DNA of 64,000 bases. Origin: Tamlana sp. 2_MG-2023. GTDB lineage: Bacteria > Bacteroidota > Bacteroidia > Flavobacteriales > Flavobacteriaceae. A program made the position numbers and the translations under genes. The stretch lies in contig NZ_JAUOSF010000004.1 of NCBI RefSeq assembly GCF_030548465.1, forward strand, positions 372,001 to 436,000, written 5' to 3'. Of the stretch, positions 36,027-45,218 are shown piece after piece; position 1 is the stretch's first letter, and each line of letters begins with the position of its first letter. The notes below the pieces were generated by a model. That model was not told the origin of the DNA and searched no databases. It was given only the letters and a program-made list of their open reading frames with translations.

Positions 36027-36668
36027 TTAAAAAGTTCGTATGGAATTGACTAAGCGTTTCATCTCATCTCGTTCTAAAGACTTTCTATAGATGGCTTGGT
36101 TAGGATCCATAATATTGGTATCACTTAAATCGCCTATATAAAAAGCTTCAAAACCTATATCTTGAATGAGTTGTTTTGCTATTTTCTTACTTTCTAAATC
36201 TTGTGATGCATAAGGAATTGCTAATTTATGTTGACTTCGGAAGGCTCGATTTTGCAAATCTTCAGGCGTTATGGTATTAAAGGCTTTTACGGTTTTAGCG
36301 GTAGAAAATTTCACAGCCGTGTATTCTGAAGCATTGTAATTGGCTTTTAAAACTTCATTAGCAATATCTCCATCTCTTTCAGGCACAGGATTTGTAGCAT
36401 CTATAACAATTTTATTATCGTAAGCACCGGCATATAATTCGGCTAATTCTTCAATAGCTTTGAATGGCATGGCTAGTAAAAAAGCATCTGCATTAGCATT
36501 AAAAACACCATTTAAATTTAAAACTGCAGCATTTTTTCCGATTTCCACCATTAAAGCATTAAGTTTCTCTGGCTCTTTCACCCCAAACAGCACTTCATGA
36601 CCAGCCTTAGCCCAATGTTTACCTAAACTTCCTGCAATTTTCCCGCTTCCAATAATTCCTATTTTCAT
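36027..36668 (-). CDS. NADP-dependent F420-reductase-like oxidoreductase
   Basis: 213 residues. Rossmann-fold N-terminus KIGIIGSGKIAGSLGKHWAKAGHEV (2-26), then the F420_oxidored pattern LLAMPFKAIEELAELY, KIVIDATNPVPERDGD and KAFNTITPEDL. Bacteroidota do not make F420, so it probably uses NADP(H) on an unknown substrate; the same fold is found in FNO and in eukaryotic STEAP reductases. A single gene, with 195 and 81 bases of noncoding sequence on its sides. Confidence 0.83.
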   Translation of the reverse strand: MKIGIIGSGKIAGSLGKHWAKAGHEVLFGVKEPEKLNALMVEIGKNAAVLNLNGVFNANADAFLLAMPFKAIEELAELYAGAYDNKIVIDATNPVPERDGDIANEVLKANYNASEYTAVKFSTAKTVKAFNTITPEDLQNRAFRSQHKLAIPYASQDLESKKIAKQLIQDIGFEAFYIGDLSDTNIMDPNQAIYRKSLERDEMKRLVNSIRTF

Positions 36669-36863
36669 AATTACTTGTCCTTAATTTGACTGGTATAAAA
36701 GTCACTTGATTTGATGTCATCGATTAATAAAACGCTATAATCAAGTTTAAAACTTACCCGGTACGATTTGTATTAAAGTACAGTATTAAACCATTAAGCA
36801 TTAACTTGATTCATTAAAGCTTTAATTCAAAAAAATAAACAATTAAGATAAGAGATGTAACAA

Positions 36864-37889
36864 TTAAAGCGCCTGGCCATCACCTCGGCTGTATTCCTTT
36901 TTATAAATACGCACAATGATTAAAAACAAACTGATAAGTAAAGGTCCAAATATCAAGCCTACAAAACCAAATAAAGGCAAACCAACAATAACACCTAAAA
37001 GCGTGATTAACGGATGAACATCATCCAATTTTCGAAGTACAAATAAGCGAATAAGATTATCTGTTGACCCCACAACCACAAGACCGTAGATCAAAACACC
37101 CCAAGCCTGAAACGTGTTACCCTGCGATAGCATTAATATAAAAACAGGAAGCGTACCTAGCATACTACCCACAAATGGTATCATAGAACCAAAGGTGACT
37201 ATGGCCGACCAAAAAAACGGATCTTCAACTCCAAAAATCAAAAACCCAATTAAAGCCACAACCCCCTGAGCTAAAGCTACCAAGGGAATACCTAAAGCAT
37301 TTGCACGTACCATTTGTCGTGTTTCCGTTCCTATGATTTTTAAACTGGGTTCACTTATGGGAATGTAATCAAACAAAGATTCTTTTAATTGTTTGCGGTT
37401 GGTAAGCATATAGTATAATAAAAAGTACATGATCGAAATCGTTATAAAAGTGTTGAATGTACCACCTACAAGACCTTGTAAATTTTCAGAAACCCAACCA
37501 GAAATCGCCTCTGTATCTAATTGCGTTGTTAAATCATAGCCAAATCGCTCTTCAACATAATCTAATTTTGATTGGATAGCACTCATCACCTTTTCAGAAT
37601 TATCAACCGCGATCCCAATTTTATTTCCTAACATCATAACAATTCCTGCAATTGGCAGTAAAATCACGATAAAAGACATAAACATTAAAAGCCCTGCCGC
37701 CCAATTTGGTGACCATCCTCGCTTTTTCACTAAATTAGACATGAGCTTTCTTAATAGCACATGCATAATTATTGCACCAAGAACACCAGACAAATAAGGT
37801 GCCATTTCTTTGAAAATTAAACCTCCAATAAGCCCTATTAAAAGCAATATAAAGATTTGACGTATAATTTTAGGAGCGATGGTATTCAT
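36864..37889 (-). CDS. AI-2E family transporter (YdiK/TqsA-like)
   Basis: 341 residues with about seven to eight membrane segments. It shows the family core: LLRKLMSNLVKKRGWSPNWAAGLLM, FNTFITISIMYFLLYYMLTN, GVEDPFFWSAIVTFGSMIPFVGSMLGTLPVF and LPLFGFVGLIFGPLLISLFLII. Characterised members export AI-2 or act as Na+/H+ antiporters, so the cargo is uncertain. It lies 24 bases downstream of the KGG/Rho-N-like gene and they share a strand, so the two are likely an operon. Confidence 0.88.
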   Translation of the reverse strand: MNTIAPKIIRQIFILLLIGLIGGLIFKEMAPYLSGVLGAIIMHVLLRKLMSNLVKKRGWSPNWAAGLLMFMSFIVILLPIAGIVMMLGNKIGIAVDNSEKVMSAIQSKLDYVEERFGYDLTTQLDTEAISGWVSENLQGLVGGTFNTFITISIMYFLLYYMLTNRKQLKESLFDYIPISEPSLKIIGTETRQMVRANALGIPLVALAQGVVALIGFLIFGVEDPFFWSAIVTFGSMIPFVGSMLGTLPVFILMLSQGNTFQAWGVLIYGLVVVGSTDNLIRLFVLRKLDDVHPLITLLGVIVGLPLFGFVGLIFGPLLISLFLIIVRIYKKEYSRGDGQAL

Positions 37890-37913
37890 ATAAATGGGTT
37901 GATTATGTGTTAA

Positions 37914-38150
37914 TTAATTATTTCTTAATGCGGCTATAAGTTCGGATTTATTCATTTTAGAACGGCCTTCAATCCCGACTTTTTTTGCTTGCTCATATAA
38001 ATTCTCTTTTGTGCGTTCTTCATAAGCTTTTGCTTTTCCACCTTTTTTACCAGAATCGGGTGTATTAGCTATTCGCGCTGATTTCTCTTTGCTATAACCT
38101 TTCTCTCGAAGGGCCTCGTATTGTTCTTCATTTTTTATATCTGCTGCCAT
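37914..38150 (-). CDS. KGG/Rho-N-like small stress protein
   Basis: 78 residues, fully hydrophilic. The N-terminal half has a ChaB-like YSKEKSARIANTPD element and the KGG stretch DSGKKGGKAKA. The C-terminal half (LYEQAKKVGIEGRSKMNKSELIAALRN) is a Rho_N/SAP-type helix-extended-loop-helix. Such DUF7218-like proteins often accompany CsbD and other stress peptides, and CsbD is encoded divergently 204 bases away. Nucleic-acid binding is plausible but unproven. Confidence 0.8.
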   Translation of the reverse strand: MAADIKNEEQYEALREKGYSKEKSARIANTPDSGKKGGKAKAYEERTKENLYEQAKKVGIEGRSKMNKSELIAALRNN

Positions 38151-38354
38151 TATTTTAATATTTAGATTACATAACTACAAATATTCAAATAAAGACCTTA
38201 TAAGCTTAACCTAATAAGATAAATTATTAACTGTTGGCAACAATCTGTTTATTAATTTATTACATCAATATATTATTTTTTTGAGTTAATACATCAACTA
38301 CAACTCATGTAATTTAGCAACAGAAATAAATATTAAACTTAAACTTTAGAAATT

Positions 38355-38540
38355 ATGAATAAGGATCAATTAGAAGGTAAATGGAAACAAGTAAAAGGTA
38401 GTTTCAAACAGAAATATGGTGAACTTACCGATGATGATATCACGTACTCTGAAGGTAAATTTGATGAAATGTTAGGTAAACTTCAAGAGAAAACCGGAAA
38501 AGAAAGAGAAGAATTAGAGAGAGAAATCTCTGAATGGTAG
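38355..38540 (+). CDS. CsbD-family stress protein
   Basis: 61 residues: MNKDQLEGKWKQVKGSFKQ, then YGELTDDDITYSEGKFDEMLGKLQEKTGKEREELEREISEW, the full CsbD-like domain. The family is a general-stress hallmark in many bacteria, but its molecular function is unknown. It is divergent from the KGG gene. Two TACATCAA repeats (38261-38268 and 38290-38297) lie in the shared 204-base upstream region. A terminator follows at 38573. Confidence 0.9.
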   Translation: MNKDQLEGKWKQVKGSFKQKYGELTDDDITYSEGKFDEMLGKLQEKTGKEREELEREISEW

Positions 38541-38572
38541 TCACTCTCGAACATAATGCAAATTAATTAATC

Positions 38573-38609
38573 CATACCCTCAATGTTAAGTTGAGGGTAT
38601 TTTTTTTTA
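38573..38609 (+). terminator. Terminator of CsbD gene
   Basis: Stem ATACCCTCAA / TTGAGGGTAT with a short loop, then T9. It also lies past the end of the convergent BrkB gene. Confidence 0.85.
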
Positions 38610-38655
38610 CATAAATTTAAAGTAATCTTACCTAAAAACCCCGTTGGCTAAGAAC

Positions 38656-39546
38656 TCATTTACCATCAGGAATTCCATGTCCGTACCTTTTAGCATAAAC
38701 ATAAGTAAACTCGGCTCCAAAAAATAAAATTAAGCAAGAATAAGATACCCAAAGCAATATCAAAACAATAGTTCCTGCCGCCCCATAAGTAGAACCTGGA
38801 TTTGCTTTACCTAAATAGAGTCCTAAAAGAAATTCACCAAAAACAAATAGTATGGCAGTAATTAATCCGCCAACCCAAACTGTTTTCCACCTAATGCGCA
38901 CATCGGGTAAGTATCTAAAAATCAATGCAAACAATACAGTAATAATAGAAATAGAAACCAAAACATCAAATACAAAGGCAATATAAACCACAAATTCAGG
39001 AAATATGCTTTGTATATAATTATTTAGGGATGAAATCGCTGTTGTTACTAAGAAACTTATTAGTAACAAGAAACCAATAACTAAAATAAAAGCAAAACTT
39101 CTTGTACGGTCTAGCAACATTTTAGTGAAACCTGACTTATTATTAGGGTCAATATCCCAAATTTGATTAAGTGATAATTGTAAATGATAAAACACTCCTG
39201 TTGCACCAAACAACAAGGTAGCTACACCTATTATGGTAGCCATAGTGCTTTTTTCTTTGTTTTGGGTTTCAATCATCATGGTTCTAATAGAATCTGCTGC
39301 ATCATGTCCCAAAGCACTGGAAATCTCACTAGTTAACTGCCCTTGAACAATTTCGGCGCCCCAAACGGAACCTACCAAGTTCACAATGATAACTAAAAGC
39401 CCAGGCATAGAAAGCACTGCATAATAAGCTACAACAGCACTCAGTCGAAAAGGATCATCGGCACTCCAATTCTTGTAAGTCTCGACAATAAGCGAGGGTA
39501 AATCTTTAATCTTAAATGTATTATTGGTTGCGCGTGTTTGAGTCAT
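38656..39546 (-). CDS. YihY/BrkB-family membrane protein
   Basis: 296 residues with about six membrane segments. Family signatures: RLSAVVAYYAVLSMPGLLVIIVNLVG (about 37-62), TLLFGATGVFYHLQLSLNQIWDI, and AGTIVLILLWVSYSCLILFFGAEFTYVYAKRYG near the C-terminus. Function is unclear (once mis-annotated as RNase BN; BrkB-like proteins affect serum resistance). It lies three bases after the oxidoreductase gene, so they are co-transcribed. Confidence 0.9.
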   Translation of the reverse strand: MTQTRATNNTFKIKDLPSLIVETYKNWSADDPFRLSAVVAYYAVLSMPGLLVIIVNLVGSVWGAEIVQGQLTSEISSALGHDAADSIRTMMIETQNKEKSTMATIIGVATLLFGATGVFYHLQLSLNQIWDIDPNNKSGFTKMLLDRTRSFAFILVIGFLLLISFLVTTAISSLNNYIQSIFPEFVVYIAFVFDVLVSISIITVLFALIFRYLPDVRIRWKTVWVGGLITAILFVFGEFLLGLYLGKANPGSTYGAAGTIVLILLWVSYSCLILFFGAEFTYVYAKRYGHGIPDGK

Positions 39547-39549
39547 CTA

Positions 39550-40890
39550 TTACAACATATATTTTACATCATTAGACCATGAAGGATAGATAAAAATCAT
39601 CTTTTTCACAGCCTCAGTGGTTAATTTTAAATTAATAGCCAAGGTAAATAAATTGATGGTTTCAGCCGCTTGAGGTCCTAGAATGTGCGCTCCAACAATT
39701 TCATTAGTACGCTCATTAATAATAATTTTATAACCGTAAGCTTTTTCATTACTACGCTTCACATTATACCATTTTGAAGGAAATTCATGCTTCACAATAA
39801 CATTTTTATATCTTTTTTTAGCTTCGGCTTCAGATAAACCAACCATAGCCAAATTTGGAATTGTGAATACTGCTGAAGGCACAAGTGGCACATCTATTTC
39901 TTCCTTATTGCCATTTATAATATTATCTGAAACCACCTTAGCTTCTATACTCGACAAAGGCGTCAATGGGACACTATGACTAGAAACATCACCACAAGCA
40001 TAAACATCATCATTTGAAGTACTTTGTAGGTATTTATTAACGGTCACACCCTTTTCTGAAAACGTCACCTCTCCTTTATCTAGGTTTAGTGCATCAATTG
40101 CCGGTACTCTTCCGGCGGTATTAAAAATTAAGCGCGCCTTTATTTTCTCATTACTGTTTCCTTGTTTATAATTGACACGGTAATTTTTACTAAGCTTCTC
40201 AATGTTTTTTATTTCTGAATTGAAAATAAATTTGATCCCCATTTCTTCTGAAGCTCTAACTAGTTCTGAAGCCAAATCGGCATCAAAGGCATCTAAAGCA
40301 CGCTCCCCGCGATCTATAACAGTCACTTTACTCCCATATCTGGCCGCCATGTGTGCAAATTCCAGACCTACATACCCTGCTCCAATAAAAATCATGCTTT
40401 TAGGCATTTTTTTCAGCTTTAGGAAATCATCACTGGTTCGAAGAAACTTAGCGCCATCTAAATCCAACGACCTCGGAATTTGTCCCGTAGCAATCACTAT
40501 CTTTTTTGCTTTAATAGTTTTCCCTTCTACCAAAAGCGTGTTTTTATCAAGAAACTTGGGCGATTGATGGTAAAGTTCAACCCCTAAATCCTTTAATTTG
40601 TTCTCGATTCCAGGCGGAACTTTATCGGTAAATCTCTTCTTAAATTTCTGATTTTTTTTCCAACTCAATTTGGGTAGTTTAGCAATACCTTTGCCTTCTA
40701 GATTTTCGGCAAGATCGTAAACCTCAGTAGGCCCCATCACTATTTTTTTAGGGTCACAACCTCTATTGGCACAGGTGCCTCCATATTCGCGATTATCGGC
40801 AATAGCCACAGTTAACCCAGCTTGGGCACAAGTTTTAGCAACATAGCGTCCTGCTACTCCACTGCCTATTATAAAAACATCATATTCCAT
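39550..40890 (-). CDS. Pyridine nucleotide-disulfide oxidoreductase (class I) with altered C-terminal active site
   Basis: 446 residues: FAD-binding FIIGSGVAGRYVAKTCA (7-23), redox CANRGC with Cys40/Cys45, NAD(P)-binding FIGAGYVGLEFAHMA, FAD motif VYACGDVS and a dimerisation domain. Glutathione and lipoamide reductases end with a HPTxxE catalytic His-Glu; here the corresponding stretch is FIYPSWSND with Tyr435 instead of His and no Glu. The disulfide pair remains, so the enzyme may use a different acid or substrate. Other bacterial class I paralogues also carry Tyr there. Operon with BrkB. Confidence 0.87.
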   Translation of the reverse strand: MEYDVFIIGSGVAGRYVAKTCAQAGLTVAIADNREYGGTCANRGCDPKKIVMGPTEVYDLAENLEGKGIAKLPKLSWKKNQKFKKRFTDKVPPGIENKLKDLGVELYHQSPKFLDKNTLLVEGKTIKAKKIVIATGQIPRSLDLDGAKFLRTSDDFLKLKKMPKSMIFIGAGYVGLEFAHMAARYGSKVTVIDRGERALDAFDADLASELVRASEEMGIKFIFNSEIKNIEKLSKNYRVNYKQGNSNEKIKARLIFNTAGRVPAIDALNLDKGEVTFSEKGVTVNKYLQSTSNDDVYACGDVSSHSVPLTPLSSIEAKVVSDNIINGNKEEIDVPLVPSAVFTIPNLAMVGLSEAEAKKRYKNVIVKHEFPSKWYNVKRSNEKAYGYKIIINERTNEIVGAHILGPQAAETINLFTLAINLKLTTEAVKKMIFIYPSWSNDVKYML

Positions 40891-40968
40891 AAATTTAAAG
40901 GTAAGATGTTCTGTTGTTAGTCCTTAACTCAAACACAGTTAAATCTAACTTGATAAGATGGTCTAAGG

Positions 40969-41976
40969 TTATTTAGATTTCTCGAAAGGTAGCTTCAGTT
41001 TTTTATTTGAATTTATGCGATAACCAAATGAAATTTTGGCTTTGGTATTTCCAAAAAGATAGTTAAGACCATCATTTAAACGCGTTGTGTAAAGCCCATT
41101 TCCGTAGGTTAAAGTCACATAAAAACGTTTATAAGCATAACCAACACCTGCATTATAATCTAATTTATATAGCAAGGGATTATCAACTTTCTGTTTACCA
41201 GAATCGTTGTAGGCTGACTTTGACATTAATCCAATACCCGGAGTTATATCCAAATTAATAAAAAAGTTCGCTGGAAGCACAAAAACGGAAATAACCCCTG
41301 CTGAAACACCAAGACCTAAGCCTTTAAACTTATTAAGTTGTTTATTTTCATCAAAATCGCTTTCAATAGGAACAACAGTATCGTCACCTGAAAACTTATC
41401 GTAAACCATAAAACCACCAACACCAAAGGTTATAAAATGTTTTTTTTCTTCTTTAATTAGACCAGCTCTTAAAGTCGCTCTAGAAAAAGAGAGTTTTTCA
41501 AAAGTATATAAGTAATTAAGGCCCATAGAAAAGGACTCAATATCATCTCTAAAAAATTCAGGTTTACCAAAGTTATTTTCAACATTAAAACCTGAATAAT
41601 GCTGAACATATAAACCAACCAAATTGTGATCTCCAACAATCACAGCACCTTGCATATCGAAACGCTTCGTTGGGTTTTCCCTTTCTCCACTTAAATTAAT
41701 AGCGATATCTATTATTGCTTTACTGGTTCCTAAACCAACCCCTATGCCTGGGCTACTATTAGGTTTAAAAGATAATTTATCATCACTATCAACTAAATTA
41801 AAACTTTGCCCTTTATAGTTAGTAAACAACCTAATAGACCAATTATTGATATCCCTATCAATAAGTAAAGTATCAATTACCTGCGTTGCGTTTAAGGAAT
41901 CTAAACGCCTTGTTTTTTGAGCATAGGCAGCTAGGCTGACACATAAAAAACAAATAATAAGAGATTTTTTCAGCAT
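40969..41976 (-). CDS. DUF4421-like outer-membrane beta-barrel protein
   Basis: 335 residues with a signal peptide (about 1-19, ending AAYAQ). A DUF4421-like start (NNWSIRLFTNYKGQSFNLVDSDDKLSFKPNSSPGIGVGLG) is followed by alternating beta strands, ending KLKLPFEKSK. A porin-like or structural outer-membrane role is probable. It lies 78 bases upstream of the oxidoreductase gene on the same strand; the connection, if any, is unknown. Confidence 0.75.
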   Translation of the reverse strand: MLKKSLIICFLCVSLAAYAQKTRRLDSLNATQVIDTLLIDRDINNWSIRLFTNYKGQSFNLVDSDDKLSFKPNSSPGIGVGLGTSKAIIDIAINLSGERENPTKRFDMQGAVIVGDHNLVGLYVQHYSGFNVENNFGKPEFFRDDIESFSMGLNYLYTFEKLSFSRATLRAGLIKEEKKHFITFGVGGFMVYDKFSGDDTVVPIESDFDENKQLNKFKGLGLGVSAGVISVFVLPANFFINLDITPGIGLMSKSAYNDSGKQKVDNPLLYKLDYNAGVGYAYKRFYVTLTYGNGLYTTRLNDGLNYLFGNTKAKISFGYRINSNKKLKLPFEKSK

Positions 41977-42351
41977 AAAGATTAAAGATAATCATTTAAA
42001 TATTGAATGAATTTAATGTAATTCTAAAATAAATTCAAATTTACCATAAATCTATTCTACTCTACAAAATTAGGTCTAACTTATTCTAAATCCTTCCTCT
42101 ATCGATTTTTTTTATGACTAATTAACTAGCATCTTACACCCTCCTTCTAAAAATAAATATTGTATTGTGTATCTTGTGCTTTATTAATAGTGCCTGAACT
42201 CAGATTTTCTTAATAAATTGTATTTTTAATTCTGTATTGAGAATCAAAACGCTTTATTTCGAAACTGAACACCTCATTATAAGCTAGGTTGGATTTAAAA
42301 AAGAGAAATATTACAGCATAACAATAAAAACTATTAAAATAAAACAAAAAT
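41977..42351 (+). other. Intergenic region upstream of KDG kinase
   Basis: 375 AT-rich bases between divergent genes. I see no coding frame, hairpin or clear TAnnTTTG box. It must hold the kdgK and DUF4421 promoters. Confidence 0.5.
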
Positions 42352-43356
42352 ATGGCTAAAAAACTGGTAACATTTGGAGAAGTAATGATGCGTTTATCAC
42401 CTCCTGGATATTTAAAGTTTTCACAAGCAAATTCGTTTGATCTTGTTTATGGTGGTGGTGAGGCTAACGTCGCTATTTCATGTGCATACTTAGGCATGAA
42501 AGCGGCTCACATGACACGATTTCCTGACAATGCCTTAGGAAAAGCCGCAACTCAATTTTTACGTAAAAACTGGTTGAGTAGCGATCAAATAATTTATGGC
42601 GATAATAAGCTAGGCATGTATTTTCTTGAAAAAGGTGCCGTACACAGACCAAGTGTCGTGGTTTATGAAAGAGAAGGCTCTGCTTTTTCATTAATACAAC
42701 CTGGTATGATTGATTGGGAAGATGTTCTAAAAGACGCCGATTGGTTTCACTGGACTGGCATTACTCCTGCCATTTCAGAAGGTGCTGCTTTGTCTTGCTT
42801 AGAAGCTATTAAAACAGCCAACAAAATGGGGATTATGGTTTCAGGCGATATTAATTCACGAAAAAACATGTGGAAATACGGACAAACTATGCAAGAAGTG
42901 ATGCCTAAACTGGTAGAACACTGTGACATTGTGATTTCGAGTCCGCGAGGTATCAATGAAATGTTTGGCTTAGGTGAAGTAGGCGGAAAACTTAAGGACT
43001 CAGCAAAAGAACTTATGAAAGCTTATCCTAGAATCAAAAAGGTTGTTGGTAAGAAAAGAAAATCTGTAAGTGCTTCTGAACAGGAAATACAAGGACGCAT
43101 GTGGACGGGCACTGAATACATTAAAACGGAAACCTTAAATATTTCTCATGTTATTGACCGCGTTGGTACTGGTGATGCCTTTGCTGCTGGTTTAATTTAT
43201 GGCTTGTTACATTATGATACTGACATGGAAGCGCTTGATTTTGCTACAGCCGCTTGTGCCTTAAAACACACCGTGATGGGTGATGTGAATATGGTGTCTT
43301 TAGAAAACATTACCAGCCTTATGGACGGTAATACTTCGGGGGCATTGAAGCGGTAG
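42352..43356 (+). CDS. kdgK: 2-keto-3-deoxygluconate kinase (PfkB family)
   Basis: 334 residues, ribokinase fold. TFGEVMMRLSPPGYLKFSQA at the N-terminus and YGGGEANVAISCAYLGM are typical of KDG kinases. The C-terminal ATP/catalytic motif is DRVGTGDAFAAGLIYG (catalytic Asp in GTGD). It phosphorylates KDG to KDPG, the step after alginate or pectin monomers have been reduced or isomerised. Next to it there is no KDPG aldolase, DEH reductase or SusCD pair, so it stands apart from the PL6 lyase 40 kb away. Terminator follows. Confidence 0.88.
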   Translation: MAKKLVTFGEVMMRLSPPGYLKFSQANSFDLVYGGGEANVAISCAYLGMKAAHMTRFPDNALGKAATQFLRKNWLSSDQIIYGDNKLGMYFLEKGAVHRPSVVVYEREGSAFSLIQPGMIDWEDVLKDADWFHWTGITPAISEGAALSCLEAIKTANKMGIMVSGDINSRKNMWKYGQTMQEVMPKLVEHCDIVISSPRGINEMFGLGEVGGKLKDSAKELMKAYPRIKKVVGKKRKSVSASEQEIQGRMWTGTEYIKTETLNISHVIDRVGTGDAFAAGLIYGLLHYDTDMEALDFATAACALKHTVMGDVNMVSLENITSLMDGNTSGALKR

Positions 43357-43400
43357 TTTGAGTAATTCAATCCCGAATTACCTTAATGAAATAAGATTAT

Positions 43401-43439
43401 AAAAACTCCAATGTTCAAAATGAGCATTGGAGTTTTTTT
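43401..43439 (+). terminator. Terminator of kdgK
   Basis: Stem AAAACTCCAATG / CATTGGAGTTTT with an 11-nt loop, followed by T7-8, 45 bases beyond the stop codon. Confidence 0.9.
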
Positions 43440-43564
43440 CTAGAAGCTCATGTTTCTCTAGATTGCTCGCTCCAATTTAAAAACACAATACTTACTTAAA
43501 CAACAGACATTTATTAGTTATAAACACCATTATATTTCCCTATATTTGTGTAAAACCACCAAGC

Positions 43565-44011
43565 ATGAATCCATATCCCTCCAAGAAGTTCCGCATTAGT
43601 GTTTTATTTTTTTTACTTCCCCTTTTTGTCTTAGCTAAAGAACATGAAAGCGGATTTGAAGATTCCGTTGCTGAAGTTATTAGCTGGGTAGCACTTATAA
43701 TAGCTCCAATTGCATGTATTGGTTTATTCCTTTTTGTTCACGTACTTCCTGAACGCGTTGCAGAAAAGAGAAATCACCCTCAAGCAGAAGCTATAAAAAT
43801 ATTATGCATTCTATCTTTATTTTTTGGCGGCTTGCTTTGGCCTTTAGCCTGGTTATGGGCTTATAGCAAACCTGTTTTCTACAAAATGGCCTATGGCACC
43901 GATAAAGGCGATTATCATGAGCCTACTATAAAAGAGTTTAAAGAACAAAATCAACCTCAGCCTGACGCACCCCAAAACACCCCTGAACAGCCAGAAAACA
44001 AAAACCAATAA
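43565..44011 (+). CDS. DUF3302 inner-membrane protein (YiaW-like)
   Basis: 148 residues. After a probable signal/anchor segment (about 10-24) come two membrane helices (about 38-60 and 80-100; WVALIIAPIACIGLFLFVHVLPERVAEKR, CILSLFFGGLLWPLAWLWAYSKPVFYKM) and a Gln/Pro-rich tail (QPQPDAPQNTPEQPENKNQ). This is DUF3302, the E. coli YiaW family, which pairs with the HlyD-type YiaV. The HlyD gene follows 23 bases on. Function is unknown. Confidence 0.82.
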   Translation: MNPYPSKKFRISVLFFLLPLFVLAKEHESGFEDSVAEVISWVALIIAPIACIGLFLFVHVLPERVAEKRNHPQAEAIKILCILSLFFGGLLWPLAWLWAYSKPVFYKMAYGTDKGDYHEPTIKEFKEQNQPQPDAPQNTPEQPENKNQ

Positions 44012-44034
44012 CCACCCTCTAAAACATAAAATAA

Positions 44035-45216
44035 ATGGAAATATTATTACTTCTTATTTATAGCGGTATTGTATGGCTTATCTTTTTTAAGTTTAAATTA
44101 TTACCATGGAACACTATAACCCAAGTTATTGTTTACATTATTCCGGTTGTAGCCATTACAATGCTCATTCTTTTACTTAATATTTTCGCACCCTCATCTC
44201 ACGATGTTCGTGTTATGAATTACAATGTTTCAGTGGTTCCTGCGGTTACTGGTCTGGTTACAGAAGTTCCAATTGAGCCCAATCAACATGTAAAAAAAGG
44301 GGAAGTCTTATTCAAAATTGACCCAGAACCATTCAAACTTCAAGTTAATAATCTTAAATCTAGAATCCCTTTATTAGAAGCTAAAGTAGTGAGTGCTAAA
44401 GCTTACGACAGAGAACTCGAAGATCAAATCTCAACGGCAAGCAATAGAATTCAAGTTATAGATGCGCAACTCGACTTAGCAATTAAAAGACAGCAACAAA
44501 CTAAAGAATTAGCCGATTTAGGTGCAGGCTCCAAATTCGATTACGAACAAGCACAAGCCAACCTCAGCAATTTACAAGCACAAAGAGCAGTTGCTCAATC
44601 GGAGAAATCTCAATATTTACAAAAAGTTTCAGCCGTTTCTTCGGAAGGTGAATTATCTGAAATCACACAAGCTAGAGCAGACCTCGAGCAAGCAAAAGCA
44701 CAACTGAAAGAAGCACAGTGGCGTTTAGATCAAACCGTATACCGAGCCCCTGCTGATGGTCGGGTGGTTAATTTACAATTACGACCAGGCGCTATGGCCG
44801 TTCAATTTCCTATTACACCAGTTTTAACTTTTATTGAAGACGAGCAATGGCTTATTGCCTTGTATAAACAAAATGAAATTAGATATGTTCAAGATGGCGA
44901 CCCAGCCGAAGTCGCTCTAAAAACATATCCTAACAGAATTATTAAATGTGAAGTAGACCATATCGTTTGGGCCAATGCGCAAGGCCAATTAACCGTTAGC
45001 GGAAAATTACCAGACACTCAAGAAACACATTTTGAAGAAGGCCGATTTGCTGTAAGATTGAAGGTTTCTGATGCAGATAAAGACTTATTTCTAGCACCTG
45101 GCGCTGTAGGTATGGGTGCTATATATACTGAAAAAGGCAGCATCATTCATTTGGTTAGAAAGGTTATTATTCGAGTAGGCACGAAACTAGATTGGGTAGT
45201 CCCTAAACTACATTAG
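44035..45216 (+). CDS. HlyD/EmrA-type membrane fusion protein (YiaV-like)
   Basis: 393 residues. Two N-terminal membrane segments (about 5-20 and 28-50) replace the usual single anchor. A biotinyl-lipoyl domain (VPAVTGLVTEVPIEPNQHVKKGEVLFKIDPEPF, about 68-100), long coiled-coil hairpin (about 110-225) and beta-barrel domain (YRAPADGRVVNLQLRPG onward) follow. It would bridge the inner membrane and the outer-membrane channel encoded next. E. coli YiaV/YibH are the closest architecture. Gap to the channel gene is two bases. Confidence 0.88.
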   Translation: MEILLLLIYSGIVWLIFFKFKLLPWNTITQVIVYIIPVVAITMLILLLNIFAPSSHDVRVMNYNVSVVPAVTGLVTEVPIEPNQHVKKGEVLFKIDPEPFKLQVNNLKSRIPLLEAKVVSAKAYDRELEDQISTASNRIQVIDAQLDLAIKRQQQTKELADLGAGSKFDYEQAQANLSNLQAQRAVAQSEKSQYLQKVSAVSSEGELSEITQARADLEQAKAQLKEAQWRLDQTVYRAPADGRVVNLQLRPGAMAVQFPITPVLTFIEDEQWLIALYKQNEIRYVQDGDPAEVALKTYPNRIIKCEVDHIVWANAQGQLTVSGKLPDTQETHFEEGRFAVRLKVSDADKDLFLAPGAVGMGAIYTEKGSIIHLVRKVIIRVGTKLDWVVPKLH

Positions 45217-45218
45217 GC

